NCBI RefSeq assembly: GCF_005484985.1
Contig: NZ_CP027942.1
Span: forward strand, 1,302,001-1,366,000
Length of the DNA: 64,000 bases
Direction of reading: 5' to 3'
Origin: Agrococcus sp. SGAir0287
GTDB taxonomy: Bacteria > Actinomycetota > Actinomycetes > Actinomycetales > Microbacteriaceae
Positions 19,638 through 28,223 of the stretch are shown here, piece by piece. How positions within the stretch are numbered: the first letter of the stretch is position 1; every line of letters starts with the position of its first letter. The position numbers and the translations under genes are program-made. Under the pieces are notes generated by a model. It searched no databases and was not told the DNA's origin. It saw only the letters and a list, made by a program, of their open reading frames with translations.

Positions 19638-20627
19638 ATGGCCGAGGGCTCGACGCTGGCAGCCGTCGCCGCGCGTGCCGGCGTCTCGATCGCCAGCGCC
19701 TCCCGTGCGCTGAACGGCGGCATCGCGTCCACCGCGACGATCGCCCGCGTGCAGCAGGCGGCCGACGACCTCGGCTACCGCCCGAACCTCATGGCGCGCG
19801 GCCTCCAGTCCGGCCGCACGGGGCAGGTCGCGATGCTCGTGCCAGACGCCGCGAACCCCGTGTACGCGCGCATGATGAGCGCGCTGCAGTCCGAGCTGGA
19901 CGCGCACGGCATCCGGCTGCTCATGCAGCAGGTGCCCGCGGAGCCCGTCGACGCGATCGACGCGTTGAGCGCGGGGCTCGTCGACGGCGCGGTCGTCGTG
20001 GCGCTGCGCGTCACGGACGCGCTCGTGCGCGCCGTGCGCCGGGCGGCCGTGCCGGTCGTCGTCCTCGGCCTCGTCGAGGCGGCGGGCATCGACAGCGTGC
20101 GGGCGGACTCGCGATCGGGCATGGCGCTGCTCGTCGAGCACCTCGCCTCGCGCGGCGCGCACCGCGTCGGGCTCGTCGTGGGCCCGACGGACACCACGCC
20201 GGGTCGCACGCGTCTCGACGGCTTCGTCGCCGCGTGCCGTGCGCAGGGCGTCGACGCGGGGCTCGTCGAGGTAGCCGAGGACTTCACGCACGCGGCTGCG
20301 CGCCCGGCGGCGCGCGCGCTGCTGGCGCGCGGCGTGCCGGACGCCATCGTCGCGGCGAACGACGCGATGGCCCTCGCCACGCTGCGCGAGTGCGCGACGC
20401 TGGGGCTGCGTGTGCCGCACGACCTGCTGCTCGCCGGGCTCGACGACACGGAGCCGGCCGAGCTCTCGGTGCCGAGCCTGACGAGCGTCGACCTCGGCGC
20501 CCACGAGCGCGCACGCATCGCCGCGCGCACGCTGCTCGCGCGCATCGACGGCGCCGGCCCGTCCGGCGCCACGGCCGTCGCGCCGCGGCTCGTCGTGCGC
20601 GAGTCGACCACGGAGGAGACCGCATGA
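19638..20627 (+). CDS. LacI-family transcriptional regulator
   Basis: A 329-residue repressor. The N-terminal helix-turn-helix is TLAAVAARAGVSIASASRAL followed by the hinge helix DDLGYRPNLMARGLQSGRT. A periplasmic-binding-protein-like effector domain fills the rest (VAMLVPDAANPVYARMMSAL, PDAIVAANDAMALATL, LLAGLDDTEPAELSVPSLTSV). The frame opens ten codons earlier, but the ATG at 19638 has GAGGGA at the right distance. The LacI-type operator 55 nt upstream suggests autoregulation and control of the downstream importer and catabolic genes. Its stop overlaps the first permease gene, so regulator and transporter are on one message. Effector unknown. Confidence 0.9.
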   Translation: MAEGSTLAAVAARAGVSIASASRALNGGIASTATIARVQQAADDLGYRPNLMARGLQSGRTGQVAMLVPDAANPVYARMMSALQSELDAHGIRLLMQQVPAEPVDAIDALSAGLVDGAVVVALRVTDALVRAVRRAAVPVVVLGLVEAAGIDSVRADSRSGMALLVEHLASRGAHRVGLVVGPTDTTPGRTRLDGFVAACRAQGVDAGLVEVAEDFTHAAARPAARALLARGVPDAIVAANDAMALATLRECATLGLRVPHDLLLAGLDDTEPAELSVPSLTSVDLGAHERARIAARTLLARIDGAGPSGATAVAPRLVVRESTTEETA

Positions 20628-21550
20628 CCGCCGTCGCCACGCGGCCGGAGGCGCCGACGCCTCCCGCGCCGTCGCGCCGCCGTCGCGGGCGGCAGGAGTG
20701 GAGCGCCTACCTGCTCTTCGTGCCCGCGATGATCCCCATCCTCGCCTTCAGCGTCTACCCGCTCGCCCAGGGCATCGCCCTCGGCTTCACCGACGCGCAA
20801 TCGGGGCTGAACGCGGTGACGACGTTCACGGGCATCGACAACTACGTGCGACTGGCCGACTACTCATTGTTCTGGCAGTCGTTCGGGATCGGACTCGTGT
20901 GGGCGTTCTCGGTGACGCTCATCCAGTTCGTGGCCTCGCTGTGCCTCGCGATGCTGCTGAACGCGAACCTCTGGGGCCAGGGCATCGCGCGCACGATCGC
21001 GCTCATCCCGTGGGCGATGCCGCCCGTCATCATCGCGATCATGTGGCGGTTCATGCTCCACCCCACCTACGGCGCCATCAACGGCGGGCTCGGCGCGCTC
21101 GGGCTGCCCGACGACACGAACTGGCTCGGCACGGCGCAGTGGGCGCTGCCCGCCGTGATCCTCGTCGGCGTGTGGGCGGGCATGCCGCAGACGACCATCA
21201 CGCTGCTCGCGGGGCTGCAGGGCATCGACGACCAGCTGCACGAGGCCGCGCAGCTCGACGGCGCCGGTCGCTGGCAGCGGTTCTGGAACATCACGATCCC
21301 CGGCCTGCGTCCCGTCATCGTCGCGATCACGACGCTCGACTTCATCAACAACTTCAACTCGTTCGCCCTGGTGTACGTGCTCACGGCGGGCGCCTACGGC
21401 ACGATGCTGCCGATGCTCTTCGCCTACAACGAGGCGTTCCGATACGGCAACTTCGGCCTGGCGAGCGCGATGGGCAACGTCATCGTCGTCGTGATCGCGG
21501 TCTTCCTGTTCGTCTACCTGCGGGCCCAGGCGAAGGCGAGGACCGCATGA
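20624..21550 (+). CDS. Sugar ABC transporter permease (MalF/UgpA-like)
   Basis: A 308-residue inner-membrane subunit with six predicted helices. The cytoplasmic EAA loop that docks the ATPase is LHEAAQLDGAGRWQRFWNIT, with IPGLRP following. An N-terminal Arg-rich cytoplasmic stretch (PSRRRRGRQEW) precedes helix 1. This is the CUT1 type that imports oligosaccharides, glycosides or glycerophosphodiesters. The start overlaps the LacI stop. No ATPase gene is in the operon, so it probably shares a general MsiK-like ATPase encoded elsewhere, as is common in actinobacteria. Confidence 0.93.
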   Translation: MTAVATRPEAPTPPAPSRRRRGRQEWSAYLLFVPAMIPILAFSVYPLAQGIALGFTDAQSGLNAVTTFTGIDNYVRLADYSLFWQSFGIGLVWAFSVTLIQFVASLCLAMLLNANLWGQGIARTIALIPWAMPPVIIAIMWRFMLHPTYGAINGGLGALGLPDDTNWLGTAQWALPAVILVGVWAGMPQTTITLLAGLQGIDDQLHEAAQLDGAGRWQRFWNITIPGLRPVIVAITTLDFINNFNSFALVYVLTAGAYGTMLPMLFAYNEAFRYGNFGLASAMGNVIVVVIAVFLFVYLRAQAKARTA

Positions 21551-22392
21551 GCACCCGCCGCACGACCGACCGCACGCTGCGCGCACTGCAATACGTCGCG
21601 CTCGCGCTCTTCGTCGTCTTCCTCGGCTTCCCGCTGCTCTTCCTCGTCACCGCGGCGTTCAAGACGCAGCAGGAGCTGCAGTCGCCCGACCCGCAGCTGC
21701 TGCCCTCGCAGTGGAACCTCGACAACTTCGTGGGCGCGATCGAGCGCGCCGGCCTCGGGCAGGCGGCGCTCAACAGCCTCGTCGTCGCGCTCGCCACGAC
21801 GGTGATCGTGGTCGCCGTGGCGCTGCCGGCCGCCTACGCGCTCGCCCGCTTCCAGACGCGCCTGCGCGGGCTCGCGACCGGCTGGATCCTGCTCAGCCAG
21901 GTCTTCCCGTTCATCCTCATCATCATCCCGCTCTTCCTCATGCTGCGGCCGATCGGGCTGAACGACACCCTCGCGGGCCTCGTCGTCGTGTACGTCGTCT
22001 GGTCGCTGCCCTTCGCGCTGTGGATGCTGCGCGGCTACGTCGCCGCGATCCCCGGCGAGCTCGAGGAGGCGGGTGCCGTGGACGGCGCCTCCCGCCTCCG
22101 CGTCCTCCGGTCGATCATCATGCCGCTGCTCGGTCCCGGACTCGTCGCGACGAGCCTGTTCGCGTTCATCGGATCGTGGAACGAGTTCTTCTTCGCGCTC
22201 GTGCTCATCAAGGACGAGGCGCTGCAGACGCTGCCCCAGCGGCTCGCGCTCTTCGTCGGCTCCGAGGGCCAGGTCGCACTCGGGCAGCTGGCCGCGGGCA
22301 GCCTCCTCGCCTGCATCCCGTCGCTCGTCTTCTTCGCCATCATCCAACGTCGTCTCACCTCCGGCCTGCTCTCGGGCGCGGTCAAGGGATGA
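21547..22392 (+). CDS. Sugar ABC transporter permease (MalG/UgpE-like)
   Basis: A 281-residue partner permease with six helices. Its EAA loop is LEEAGAVDGASRLRVLRSII followed by MPLLGPG, the CUT1 hallmark. The periplasmic-facing stretch after helix 1 (QSPDPQLLPSQWNLDNF) is typical of MalG-type subunits. It overlaps the first permease gene by ATGA and probably forms a heterodimer with it. Confidence 0.93.
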   Translation: MSTRRTTDRTLRALQYVALALFVVFLGFPLLFLVTAAFKTQQELQSPDPQLLPSQWNLDNFVGAIERAGLGQAALNSLVVALATTVIVVAVALPAAYALARFQTRLRGLATGWILLSQVFPFILIIIPLFLMLRPIGLNDTLAGLVVVYVVWSLPFALWMLRGYVAAIPGELEEAGAVDGASRLRVLRSIIMPLLGPGLVATSLFAFIGSWNEFFFALVLIKDEALQTLPQRLALFVGSEGQVALGQLAAGSLLACIPSLVFFAIIQRRLTSGLLSGAVKG

Positions 22393-22415
22393 CGGCTCAC
22401 CAGGGAGGGAACCCC

Positions 22416-23711
22416 ATGCACCGATCCATGAAGGCGGTGGCAGGCATCGGCGCCTGCGCCGCGCTGCTCACCGGCTGCGCCTTTGGCGGCGGCGGCGGCA
22501 CCCAGTCGTCCACCGACCCCGACGAGGAGGTGACGCTCACCTTCCAGTCGCTCGCGTTCCAGGATGCGACGATCCAGGCGACGCAGGACATCGTCGACGC
22601 CTGGAACGCCGACCACCCCGAGACGCAGGTCGAGGTGACGCAGGGCTCGTGGGACAACGTGCACGACCAGCTCGTGACGCAGTTCCAGGGCGGCGAGGCG
22701 CCGGACATCATCCACAACGAGGCCTCGGACATGACGGGCTTCGCGCAGGACGGCTTCCTGGCCGACCTCTCGCCGTACCTCTCGGACGACGTCGTCGACT
22801 CGGTGGGCGCGGGCATCTGGGACGCCGTGAGCATCGGCGACGAGGTCTTCGCCGCGCCCACGGTCATGCAGTCGTACGTCGTGTTCGCGAACACGGCCGC
22901 CTTCGAGGAGGCCGGCGTCGAGGTGCCCTCGGGCGACGCCCTGTCGTGGGACGATCTGCGCTCGACCGCCCAGCAGCTCACGGCGGACGGGCGCTTCGGC
23001 GTGGGCTGGGGCCTGCGCCAGCCGACGGCGCCGTTCATGAACCTCGCGCTCGGCTTCGACGGCACGTTCTTCGACGTCGCCGACGACGGCAGCGCGACGA
23101 TCGACGTCGGCGAAGGCGAGCTCGCGGTGCCCGAGGCCGTGCACGCGATGGCCTACGAGGACGCCTCGCTGGACCCCGTGACGCTCACGCAGTCCGGCGG
23201 CGACGTGCTGCCCGGCTTCCTCGGGGGCCAGTACGCCATGTACGTCGGCGGCTCCTACCTGGCGCAGCAGATCGCCGACTCGGCGCCCGACGGCTTCGCC
23301 TGGACGGTGCTGCCCCCGCTCGCAGGCTCCGACGGCAGCGCGCAGGGCACGAGCCCGCAGACGCTCTCCGTTCCCGCCGAGTCCGAGCACGTCGACCGCG
23401 CGGCCGCGTTCATCGACTACTTCATGCAGGCCGACAACCTCGCCGCGATCGGGCAGGGCGACTGCCTCATCCCCGCGAGCGAGGCGGCGCGTGCCGAGCT
23501 CGAGGCGGCGACCGATGGGCAGACCGGCTGGTCCGAGATGCTCGCGTCCGGCGCGACGCTCGAGGCCGCACCGTTCCAGCTCGCCGCGGACTACCCGCAG
23601 TGGAAGGACCAGTACGCGACGCCCGCCTTCCAGGAGTACCTCGCGGGCACGATCTCGCTCGACGAGCTGCAGCAGCGGCTGACCGACGGCTGGGATCAGG
23701 TCGGGTCCTGA
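22416..23711 (+). CDS. Sugar ABC transporter substrate-binding lipoprotein
   Basis: A 431-residue solute-binding protein (SBP family 1, UgpB/MalE fold). The signal peptide ends in the lipobox LTGC with Cys21, then a Gly/Ser/Asp linker. The mature domain has VTLTFQSLAFQD, the ATQDIVDAWNADHPETQVEV segment and repeated tryptophan and tyrosine positions usable for stacking on sugar rings. The ATG at 22416 has GGGAGGGA 5 nt upstream; an ATG overlapping the permease stop (22389) is in frame but lacks a ribosome site and would spoil the signal peptide. Ligand unknown. Confidence 0.92.
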   Translation: MHRSMKAVAGIGACAALLTGCAFGGGGGTQSSTDPDEEVTLTFQSLAFQDATIQATQDIVDAWNADHPETQVEVTQGSWDNVHDQLVTQFQGGEAPDIIHNEASDMTGFAQDGFLADLSPYLSDDVVDSVGAGIWDAVSIGDEVFAAPTVMQSYVVFANTAAFEEAGVEVPSGDALSWDDLRSTAQQLTADGRFGVGWGLRQPTAPFMNLALGFDGTFFDVADDGSATIDVGEGELAVPEAVHAMAYEDASLDPVTLTQSGGDVLPGFLGGQYAMYVGGSYLAQQIADSAPDGFAWTVLPPLAGSDGSAQGTSPQTLSVPAESEHVDRAAAFIDYFMQADNLAAIGQGDCLIPASEAARAELEAATDGQTGWSEMLASGATLEAAPFQLAADYPQWKDQYATPAFQEYLAGTISLDELQQRLTDGWDQVGS

Positions 23712-23758
23712 CGGACGCCGGACCGCGCACGACACGACAGGACAGGAGCGAGGACGCA

Positions 23759-24907
23759 GTGGCACGATCGATTGAGGACGCCGCGACCGGCGCGCTCGCC
23801 GGCTCGGCGGTGGGCGACGCGCTCGGCGGCGCCGCCGAGGGCAACCCGCCCGCCGTGATCCAGGAGCGCTACGGCGGGACGATCGAGGGGATCGTGCCCC
23901 CGTTCCACGCGGACTGGCGCACGGCACGGCCCATCGCGCCGTACCACAAGGGCGACGGGCACGTCACCGACGACACCCTCATGACGGGACTGCTCGTCGA
24001 CGTCTACGCCGAGGTGCGCAGGCATCTCACGGCGCACGACGTCGCCGAGCATCTCGTGCCGCGCATGATCCGCGAGGTCCGGTGGATCCCGGAGCTCGAG
24101 GCCGAGGCGCTGCCCCTGCAGCGCGTGTTCCTCGCGGAGAAGTGGCTCGTCGCGCGCCTGCACTACGGGCACGTCGACCCGCGCGAGGCCGGCGTCGGCA
24201 ACGTCGTGAACTGCGGCGCGACGATGTACGTCGCACCGATCGGTCTCGTGAACGCGGGAGACCCCGCGGGCGCCTACGCCGAGGCGATCGACGTCGCCGG
24301 CGCGCATCAGTCGAGCTACGGCCGCGAGGCCGCGGGGGTCTTCGCCGCGGCGGTCGCGGCCGCGGCTGCGCCGGACGCGACGGTCGCGAGCGTCGTCGAC
24401 GCGTCCCTCGCGCTCGCGAAGGACGGCACGCGCGCCGCCATCGAGGCCGTCGTCGAGGCGGCGTCGTCGCTGGACGGCTGGCGCGGCGACGGGCTCGCGG
24501 CGCTGCGCGACGCCGTGCGACCGTTCGACACGGTGGGGGACCACTACCGGCAGCCCGCGATGGATGCGCGGCTGCCGAGCCGCACCAAGGCCATCGAGGA
24601 GCTGCCGATCGCCTTCGGCATGCTCGTCGCGTGCGGCGGGGACTACCGCGAGGCGGTGCTGGGCGCCGTGAACTACGGGCGCGACTCCGACTCGATCGCC
24701 GTCATGGCGGGGGCCGTCGCCGGCGCGCTCGGCGGGGAGGCGGCGGTGCCTGCCGAGTGGATCGACGAGGTCGGCGCCGCGTCGCGACTCGACCTGCGCG
24801 CGCCGGGTGGCGTCGTCGCCGCCGTCGCACGCGAGGTGCTCGCGAGCGACGAGGCGCGGCTCGCCGCGCGCCGGTCGGTGGCCGAGCGACTCGGGATCGC
24901 CGCCTGA
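23759..24907 (+). CDS. ADP-ribosylglycohydrolase-family hydrolase 1 (canonical TDDT)
   Basis: A 382-residue DraG/ARH-fold enzyme. It opens with GALAGSAVGDALGGAAEG, and the metal-binding TDDT motif is at 70-73 (GHVTDDTLMTG). The second metal site is RDSDSIAVMAGAVAGA (Asp309, Asp311). So both halves of the dimagnesium site are present. Family members cut N- or O-glycosidic bonds of ADP-ribose or related ribosides. Here the setting is a sugar-import operon, so a small imported riboside or glycoside is a likelier substrate than ADP-ribosylated protein. Start is GTG with AGGAG about 10 nt upstream. It overlaps the next gene by one base (TGATG). Confidence 0.88.
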   Translation: MARSIEDAATGALAGSAVGDALGGAAEGNPPAVIQERYGGTIEGIVPPFHADWRTARPIAPYHKGDGHVTDDTLMTGLLVDVYAEVRRHLTAHDVAEHLVPRMIREVRWIPELEAEALPLQRVFLAEKWLVARLHYGHVDPREAGVGNVVNCGATMYVAPIGLVNAGDPAGAYAEAIDVAGAHQSSYGREAAGVFAAAVAAAAAPDATVASVVDASLALAKDGTRAAIEAVVEAASSLDGWRGDGLAALRDAVRPFDTVGDHYRQPAMDARLPSRTKAIEELPIAFGMLVACGGDYREAVLGAVNYGRDSDSIAVMAGAVAGALGGEAAVPAEWIDEVGAASRLDLRAPGGVVAAVAREVLASDEARLAARRSVAERLGIAA

Positions 24908-26253
24908 TGCTGCGGCTGACCTGGACGCAGCCGGAGGACCTCGCCGCCCACGCGCTCGCCGCCGCGCGCCTCGACGGCGTCGACGTCGCCGATCTCGAGG
25001 CCGAGCTCGTCGCAGCGGGCGGATCGCTCGACGCGCCCGCATCCGGCGCGACGCCGACGCGAGCCTCGGATGCGCTGCGCGCGGTCGCGACGCGGGTCAC
25101 GGCGGCGGCGTGCGCGCGACCGAGGCCGCGCGCGCTGCTCGAGGCCGAGCCCGACGAGTGGTCGGCCATGGCCGTCGCACCGCCATCCGTGCCCGTCGCG
25201 CCGGGGCTCGACGATCGCCTGCGCGGCGCGTGGCTCGGTCGCGCGATCGGCTGCCTCGTCGGCAAGCCCGTCGAGAAGATCCCGCGCGCAGGCATCCGCG
25301 CCATCGCGGAGGCCACGGGGCGATGGCCCGTGCGCGGCTACTTCACCGAGCGGGGGCTGCCCGACGCGGTCGCGGCCGCATGGCCCTGGAACCGCCGCTC
25401 ACGGCCGACGAGCCTCGACGGCGTCATCGACGGCATGCCCGAGGACGACGATCTCAACTTCGCCGTCCTCGCCCTCGTCGCGCAGGAGCGGCACGGCGAC
25501 GCGCTCACGACGGACGACGTCGCGCGGCTCTGGCTCGAGCACCTGCCGGCGGGCCGAATCTTCACGGCCGAGCGCATCGCGCTGCGCAACCTCCTCGCCG
25601 GCGACGAGCCCGACGTGGCGGCGGAGGCGGGCAATCCCTTCGTCGACTGGATCGGGGCACTCATCCGCGCCGACGCCTACGGCTGGGCGCATCCGGGCGA
25701 CGCCGCACGCGCCGCACGGCTCGCCGTCGCCGACGCGCGCCTCACGCATCGCCGCGCGGGCGTGCACGGCGCCGCCTGCATGGCCGGTGCCGCGGCGGCC
25801 GCCGTCGCAGGCGCCGCACCCCCGGAGGCGATCGAGGCGGGGCTCGCCTGCGTGCCGAGCGGCTCGCGCCTGGCGGAGGCCGTGCGGCTCGGCCGCGACC
25901 TCGCCGCCTCCGACCTCGACGACGAGGCCGCGCTCGACGTGCTGCACGAGCGCTACGGCGCCCTGCACTGGGTGCACGTGCTGCACAACGCGGCCGTGAT
26001 CGCCCTCGCGGCCATCCGGGGGGCTGACGACCTCGGCCATGCCGTCGGCCTCGCCGTCTCGGCGGGCTGGGACACCGACTCCGCAGGCGCGACCGTCGGC
26101 GGGCTCGTGGCCGCCCAGGGCACCGCGGCGATCCCGGCGCACCTCGCGGCTCCCATCCGCGGGATCTACCGCACGACCCTCGCAGGCTTCGACGGCGTGG
26201 CCTTCGACGCGCTCGCAGCACGGACGCTCGCCCTCGCACCGGTGCGCGCATGA
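24907..26253 (+). CDS. ADP-ribosylglycohydrolase-family hydrolase 2 (divergent EDDD)
   Basis: A 448-residue second member of the same fold, clearly not a recent duplicate. About 95 extra residues precede the core, which starts RLRGAWLGRAIGCLVGKPVEKI. The first metal motif reads PEDDDLNFAVLALV (E179-D182) instead of TDDT, and the second is GWDTDSAGATVGGLVAA (Asp389, Asp391). EDDD-type relatives form a recognisable bacterial subgroup, usually near sugar transporters, with no established substrate as far as I know. It is translated directly from the end of hydrolase 1 and overlaps the fusion protein gene. The two hydrolases may take successive steps or handle anomers. Confidence 0.85.
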   Translation: MLRLTWTQPEDLAAHALAAARLDGVDVADLEAELVAAGGSLDAPASGATPTRASDALRAVATRVTAAACARPRPRALLEAEPDEWSAMAVAPPSVPVAPGLDDRLRGAWLGRAIGCLVGKPVEKIPRAGIRAIAEATGRWPVRGYFTERGLPDAVAAAWPWNRRSRPTSLDGVIDGMPEDDDLNFAVLALVAQERHGDALTTDDVARLWLEHLPAGRIFTAERIALRNLLAGDEPDVAAEAGNPFVDWIGALIRADAYGWAHPGDAARAARLAVADARLTHRRAGVHGAACMAGAAAAAVAGAAPPEAIEAGLACVPSGSRLAEAVRLGRDLAASDLDDEAALDVLHERYGALHWVHVLHNAAVIALAAIRGADDLGHAVGLAVSAGWDTDSAGATVGGLVAAQGTAAIPAHLAAPIRGIYRTTLAGFDGVAFDALAARTLALAPVRA

Positions 26254-28223
26254 GCGCCCACGACCCGGACGAGGCGGCGACGAACACGCTCGACCCGCTC
26301 GTGCCCCGGCTCATCGACCGCCCGACCCTCGTCCCGCCGGACAGCGGGCTCGACGCCGCCGCGTTCGACGTCGCGAAGATCCTCGCCGCGCCCGACGATC
26401 CGGACGCCTGGCCGGCCTGGCGGGCCGCGATCGCGCACCTCGCCGAGGATGCGCGCGCACGGCTCGCCCACGACGACGCCGCCTACGACGCGGTGCCGTG
26501 GGCGTCGCGCTGCCGCGTCGCCGCGCAGATCTGGCTGTGGGACGAGCGCCTCTACGACTGGCGCGAGCGCCGCTTCACCCCCGACCGCCTGCTCGCCGCC
26601 TACGCCGACGTCGGCGGGCTCGACGGGCTCGTCCTGTGGCACGCGTACCCGTGCATCGGCATCGACGATCGCAACCAGTTCGACTGGTACCGCGACGCGC
26701 CCGGGCTCGCCGAGCTCGTCGCCGAGCTCCGCGGGCGCGGCGTGCGCGTGTTCGTCGACTACAACCCGTGGGACACGGGCACGCGTCGGGAGAAGGACGC
26801 CGACGGCCGCACCCGCTCGGACGGGGAGGCGCTGCGCCGCCTCGCCGACGCGCTCGGCGTCGACGGCGTCTTCCTCGACACCCTCAAGCACGCCGACGAG
26901 GACTTCCTGCGCTGGATGGGCGGCGATCGCCCGCTCGCGCTCGAGGGCGAGTCTCGCGCGCCGACCGAGCGCCTGCGCGACCACGTCCTGTCCTGGGCGC
27001 AGTGGTTCGCAGACTCGACCGCGCCCGGCGTCATGCGCGCCCGCCTCGTCGAGCGCCGCCACATGCTGCACTCGGTGCGCCGCTGGAACCGCGACCACCA
27101 CGAGGAGCTGCAGTCGAGCTGGATGAACGGCGTCGGCGTGCTCGTGTGGGACGCGGTCTTCGGCGTGTGGGTGGGCTGGAACGCCCGCGATCGCTCCACG
27201 CTGCGCCGCATGGCGCGCGTGCAGCGGGCGGCGCACGACCTGCTCGAGGCCGGCGCGTGGACGCCGCTCGGAGGTGCGACGGCGGCCGCCGCGGCCGACG
27301 GGGTCTACGGCTCGACGTTCCGGCTCGACGGCACGACGCTCGTGACGCTCGTGAACCGCGTCGACGTCGACCGCGAGGGCCCGTACCTGCCGGCGTCGTC
27401 GGGCAGCGCGTGGGACGTCACCGCAGGCGCCGCCGTGGTCGACGGCGTCGTGCGGATCCCCGCGCACGGCATCGCGGGCGTCGTCGTCGTGGAGGGGGAG
27501 GAGCCCGCCTGGCTCGCAGCGCTCGTCGCCGAGGCCGACGCCGACCGCCATGACCCGGACGCGTCGTTCCCCGCGCGGGAGGCCCGACTCGTGCCGCACG
27601 CTGCGAGCACGGGTGCGCCGCCGGCCGACGCCATCCGCATCGCACCCGGCACGCGGACGCACATGATCGAGTGGCGCCGACGCGAGACGGGGCTCGAAGG
27701 CGAGGCACCCTACGTCGAGGAGTGGAAGCCCCTGCCGCCGCGCCTGCACGACGTGCAGCGGCTCGAGCGAACCGTGACGCTGGGATCCGTGGCCGTCGCC
27801 GCGCGCCCCGTGACGGTCGGGGAGCTCGCCGCCTGGCGCGGCGAGCCCGCATCCGCCGACGCGGACGCCGCGGCGACGCGCGTCGACCTCGACGAGGCGC
27901 GCGCGTTCGCCCGCGATCGCGGCGCACGGCTGCCCACAGATGCCGAATGGCGCGAGGCCGCCGCCGATCCGGCATTCGAGCGGCCCGCGCCCACGCCGTG
28001 GGAGTGGACCGAGACGGAGCGCAGCGACGGGATCACGCGCCGCGTGCTGCTCGTCGGCGGCAGCGCGCGCGCCGTGGAGGGCTCCGACTGGTACGCCGAC
28101 GGTGGCCCGCAGCCGCCCGAGCGCGTCCTGGCCTGGCTGCGCACCGGGCTCGACCGCAGCGACGCGATCGGCCTGCGCCTCGCCTGGGACCTGCACGCCG
28201 CCGATCGCGAGGAGCGAGCATGA
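26250..28223 (+). CDS. TIM-barrel glycosidase-like protein fused to FGE/SUMF1-like domain
   Basis: A 657-residue protein with two parts. Residues about 40-350 resemble a glycoside hydrolase barrel: LDGLVLWHAYP, VFVDYNPWD (Asp170), DGVFLDTLK (Asp210) and LALEGES (Glu232/Glu234) supply acids at barrel-strand ends. A beta-rich segment follows (about 350-430). Residues about 505-650 look like the formylglycine-generating-enzyme/SUMF1 fold (RPVTVGELAAW, DEARAFARDRGARLPTDAEW, PWEWTET, then IGLRLAW). The catalytic cysteines of true FGE are missing; the only two cysteines lie in the first domain. The FGE part is therefore probably a binding or structural module. Exact GH family not recognised. Overlaps both neighbours. 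Confidence 0.7.
   Translation: MSAHDPDEAATNTLDPLVPRLIDRPTLVPPDSGLDAAAFDVAKILAAPDDPDAWPAWRAAIAHLAEDARARLAHDDAAYDAVPWASRCRVAAQIWLWDERLYDWRERRFTPDRLLAAYADVGGLDGLVLWHAYPCIGIDDRNQFDWYRDAPGLAELVAELRGRGVRVFVDYNPWDTGTRREKDADGRTRSDGEALRRLADALGVDGVFLDTLKHADEDFLRWMGGDRPLALEGESRAPTERLRDHVLSWAQWFADSTAPGVMRARLVERRHMLHSVRRWNRDHHEELQSSWMNGVGVLVWDAVFGVWVGWNARDRSTLRRMARVQRAAHDLLEAGAWTPLGGATAAAAADGVYGSTFRLDGTTLVTLVNRVDVDREGPYLPASSGSAWDVTAGAAVVDGVVRIPAHGIAGVVVVEGEEPAWLAALVAEADADRHDPDASFPAREARLVPHAASTGAPPADAIRIAPGTRTHMIEWRRRETGLEGEAPYVEEWKPLPPRLHDVQRLERTVTLGSVAVAARPVTVGELAAWRGEPASADADAAATRVDLDEARAFARDRGARLPTDAEWREAAADPAFERPAPTPWEWTETERSDGITRRVLLVGGSARAVEGSDWYADGGPQPPERVLAWLRTGLDRSDAIGLRLAWDLHAADREERA

Noticed and set aside
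20624..22392. Importer as glycerol-3-phosphate (Ugp) system
   Set aside because: Permease similarity alone does not separate Ugp from other CUT1 systems, and the operon has no phosphodiesterase or glycerol gene.
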